Of a stretch of 64,000 nucleotides of DNA, positions 62,927-64,000 are shown piece by piece (position 1 is the stretch's first letter; the number at the start of each line of letters is the position of its first letter). The stretch is from CAVXYG01 sp963706835 (GTDB lineage Bacteria; Actinomycetota; Actinomycetes; S36-B12; GCA-2699445). The translations under genes were made by a program, and so were the position numbers. Where the stretch lies: assembly GCA_963706835.1 (NCBI GenBank), contig CAVPOB010000016.1:124001-188000 (forward strand), read 5' to 3'. The notes beneath the pieces are model-generated. The model saw only the letters and a program-made list of their open reading frames with translations. It made no database searches and was not told where the DNA came from.

Positions 62927-64000
62927 CGGCTCCAGAGGATGAAGATGTAGAGGGGCACGCCGATCACGATGAGCATCCACAGCCAGTAGATCTCCTCGGT
63001 ACCACCGCCGAGGAAGGCCAGGATGCAGAAGAGCAGGGCCAGCCCGGCCACGATCATCTTGCGCACGATGTGCTTGATCGGCGACCTTCCCGTGGTCCAG
63101 CACGAGCCACTTGATCTGGGCGGCGGCGCTGAAGGCATAGGACACCATGGTGGCCACCGCCGACACCAGCACGAGCGTGGCGACCGCGTCGCCGAGGTTG
63201 CCGCTGGAGTTCTGCAGCCACAGCACCAGCGACGCCAGCGCCCCGGAGATCCACAGCCCGGAACCGGGCGCGTGGTTGATGTTGAGCTTGCCGAAGACCC
63301 GCGGTGCCAGGCCGTCGAACTCCGCGGCCATCGGGATCTGGCCGGACAGCAGGATCAGTCCGTTCATCGCGCCGAGGCAGGAGATGCAGGCGACCACCGC
63401 CACTGCGGTCCCGGCCCAACTGCCGAACATGTTCTCCGCTGCGACGGAGAATGCCGCATCGTTGGACTGCAACTCCTCGTTGGGCACTGCGCCGAAGACC
63501 GCGGTGGTGCTGAGCAGGTAGACCAGCGCGGCGGCGGAGGTGCCGATGAGCGTCGCGCGAGGGATCGTCTTGTCGGGCTCGTGGACGTCCCCCGCCGGAA
63601 TCGTGGCTGCTTCCACGCCGATGAAGGCGAAGACGGTGAAGGCCATGACCTGGGTCAGCACGTCGAGGTCGAACAGCACCGATCGCCGGTGGCGTTCCAC
63701 GGCCCGAGGTTGGCGGCGTCGAAGGCGATGAAGCCGAGCGTGCCGATGAGCAGCAGTGGGACGACCTTCAGGATGGTCAGCACGAACGACAGCATGCCGC
63801 CGGCCACCACGCCCTTGGTGTTGGTCATGGTGAGCAGCCCGATGATGACCACGGCGATGATCACCTGGATCCCGGTCTGGCCCTCCAGGTCCGGTATCAG
63901 CACCTTCAGGTACACCAGGAGCGACGAGGCGATGGCGCCGACACCGACCCAGGCCCCGATCCAGTAGGTCCAGGCCGACTGGAAGCCGATGAAGTCGCCG
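62851..64000 (-). CDS. Amino acid permease, APC superfamily (5' end outside window; two frameshifts)
   Basis: The C-terminal 380 or so residues of a multi-helix permease: AWTYWIGAWVGVGAIASSL, IIGLLTMTNTKGVVAGGMLS, AFIGVEAATIPAGDVHEPD and SGALASLVLWLQNSSGNLG. It resembles basic amino acid/polyamine antiporters (ArcD/APA type), of interest given the arginine deiminase genes at 6.7-9 kb, but substrate is not proven. The frame breaks at about 63682 and about 63084; conserved sequence continues past both. It ends at 62851, overlapping the TrmH gene. Confidence 0.84.

Noticed and set aside
1..64000. tRNA, rRNA and insertion sequences
   Set aside because: I looked for tRNA T-arm patterns, rRNA segments and transposase motifs on both strands and found none that held up; the GTTCGAACC at about 13982 lies inside the PLP-enzyme gene.

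Overview
The window is high-GC bacterial DNA from an actinobacterium (Actinomycetia). The evidence is gene content and order. There is a WhiB protein, a SigK/RskA-type ECF sigma and anti-sigma pair, the Mec-CysO-CysM sulfur-carrier cysteine pathway inside a clpS...murI-rph-rdgB block ordered as in mycobacteria, a SufR-led SUF operon, and DUF2516, DUF3039, DUF3099 and DUF2017 proteins. I cannot name the genus. Many genes look leaderless: a TAnnnT-like -10 hexamer ends six bases before the start codon, and I used this to choose several starts.

Layout. 1-6.4 kb: end of hisN, a DUF2231 protein, rsgA-aroA, and a minus-strand run of DUF2516, MTA/SAH nucleosidase and an MFS transporter. 6.6-11 kb: an arginine deiminase module (arcA-arcB) divergent from a YfcC-type transporter. 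11.9-13.9 kb: whiB, thioredoxin, DUF3039, IclR. 14-22.7 kb: PLP enzyme, clpS, DUF2017, mec-cysO-cysM, PhaC-like hydrolase, murI, metallo-beta-lactamase-fold protein, rph-rdgB. 22.7-32.5 kb: YibE/F, AlkD-like protein, sortase plus DUF4397 surface protein, pyruvate-kinase-like protein, a Rieske-ThDP enzyme fusion, hydrolase, PAP2. 32.5-38.3 kb: repeat-tailed membrane protein, rskA-sigK, ABC exporter, secreted coiled-coil protein. 38.7-47.3 kb: sufR-B-D-Rieske-C-S-U-T, an ABC-F ATPase and a small HTH protein. 47.3-64 kb: enoyl-CoA hydratase family, ABC exporter, SURF1, DUF3099, TldD/PmbA pair, SixA, SerB, ABC ATPase-NfeD-SPFH, epimerase, TrmH/SpoU methylase, and an amino-acid permease that runs off the right edge.

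The most unusual content is not coding. Five gene gaps (about 0.95, 11.4, 38.3, 50.4 and 60.6 kb) each carry a long palindromic element built from eight copies of the heptamer TGCACCC: four on the left in forward orientation and four on the right inverted. Core offsets are 0, 19, 63, 82 | 136, 155, 199, 218. They are exact in three elements and shifted by one base part-way in the other two, although the spacers have diverged. Four of the five lie between convergent genes. I see no coding explanation and do not recognise the family.

Caution on sequence quality. About two dozen single-base frameshifts interrupt otherwise well conserved genes. Most are concentrated in sufC-sufS-sufU-sufT-ABC-F (about 42.5-46.8 kb). 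They look like consensus indel errors rather than gene decay, so I annotate those genes across the breaks.
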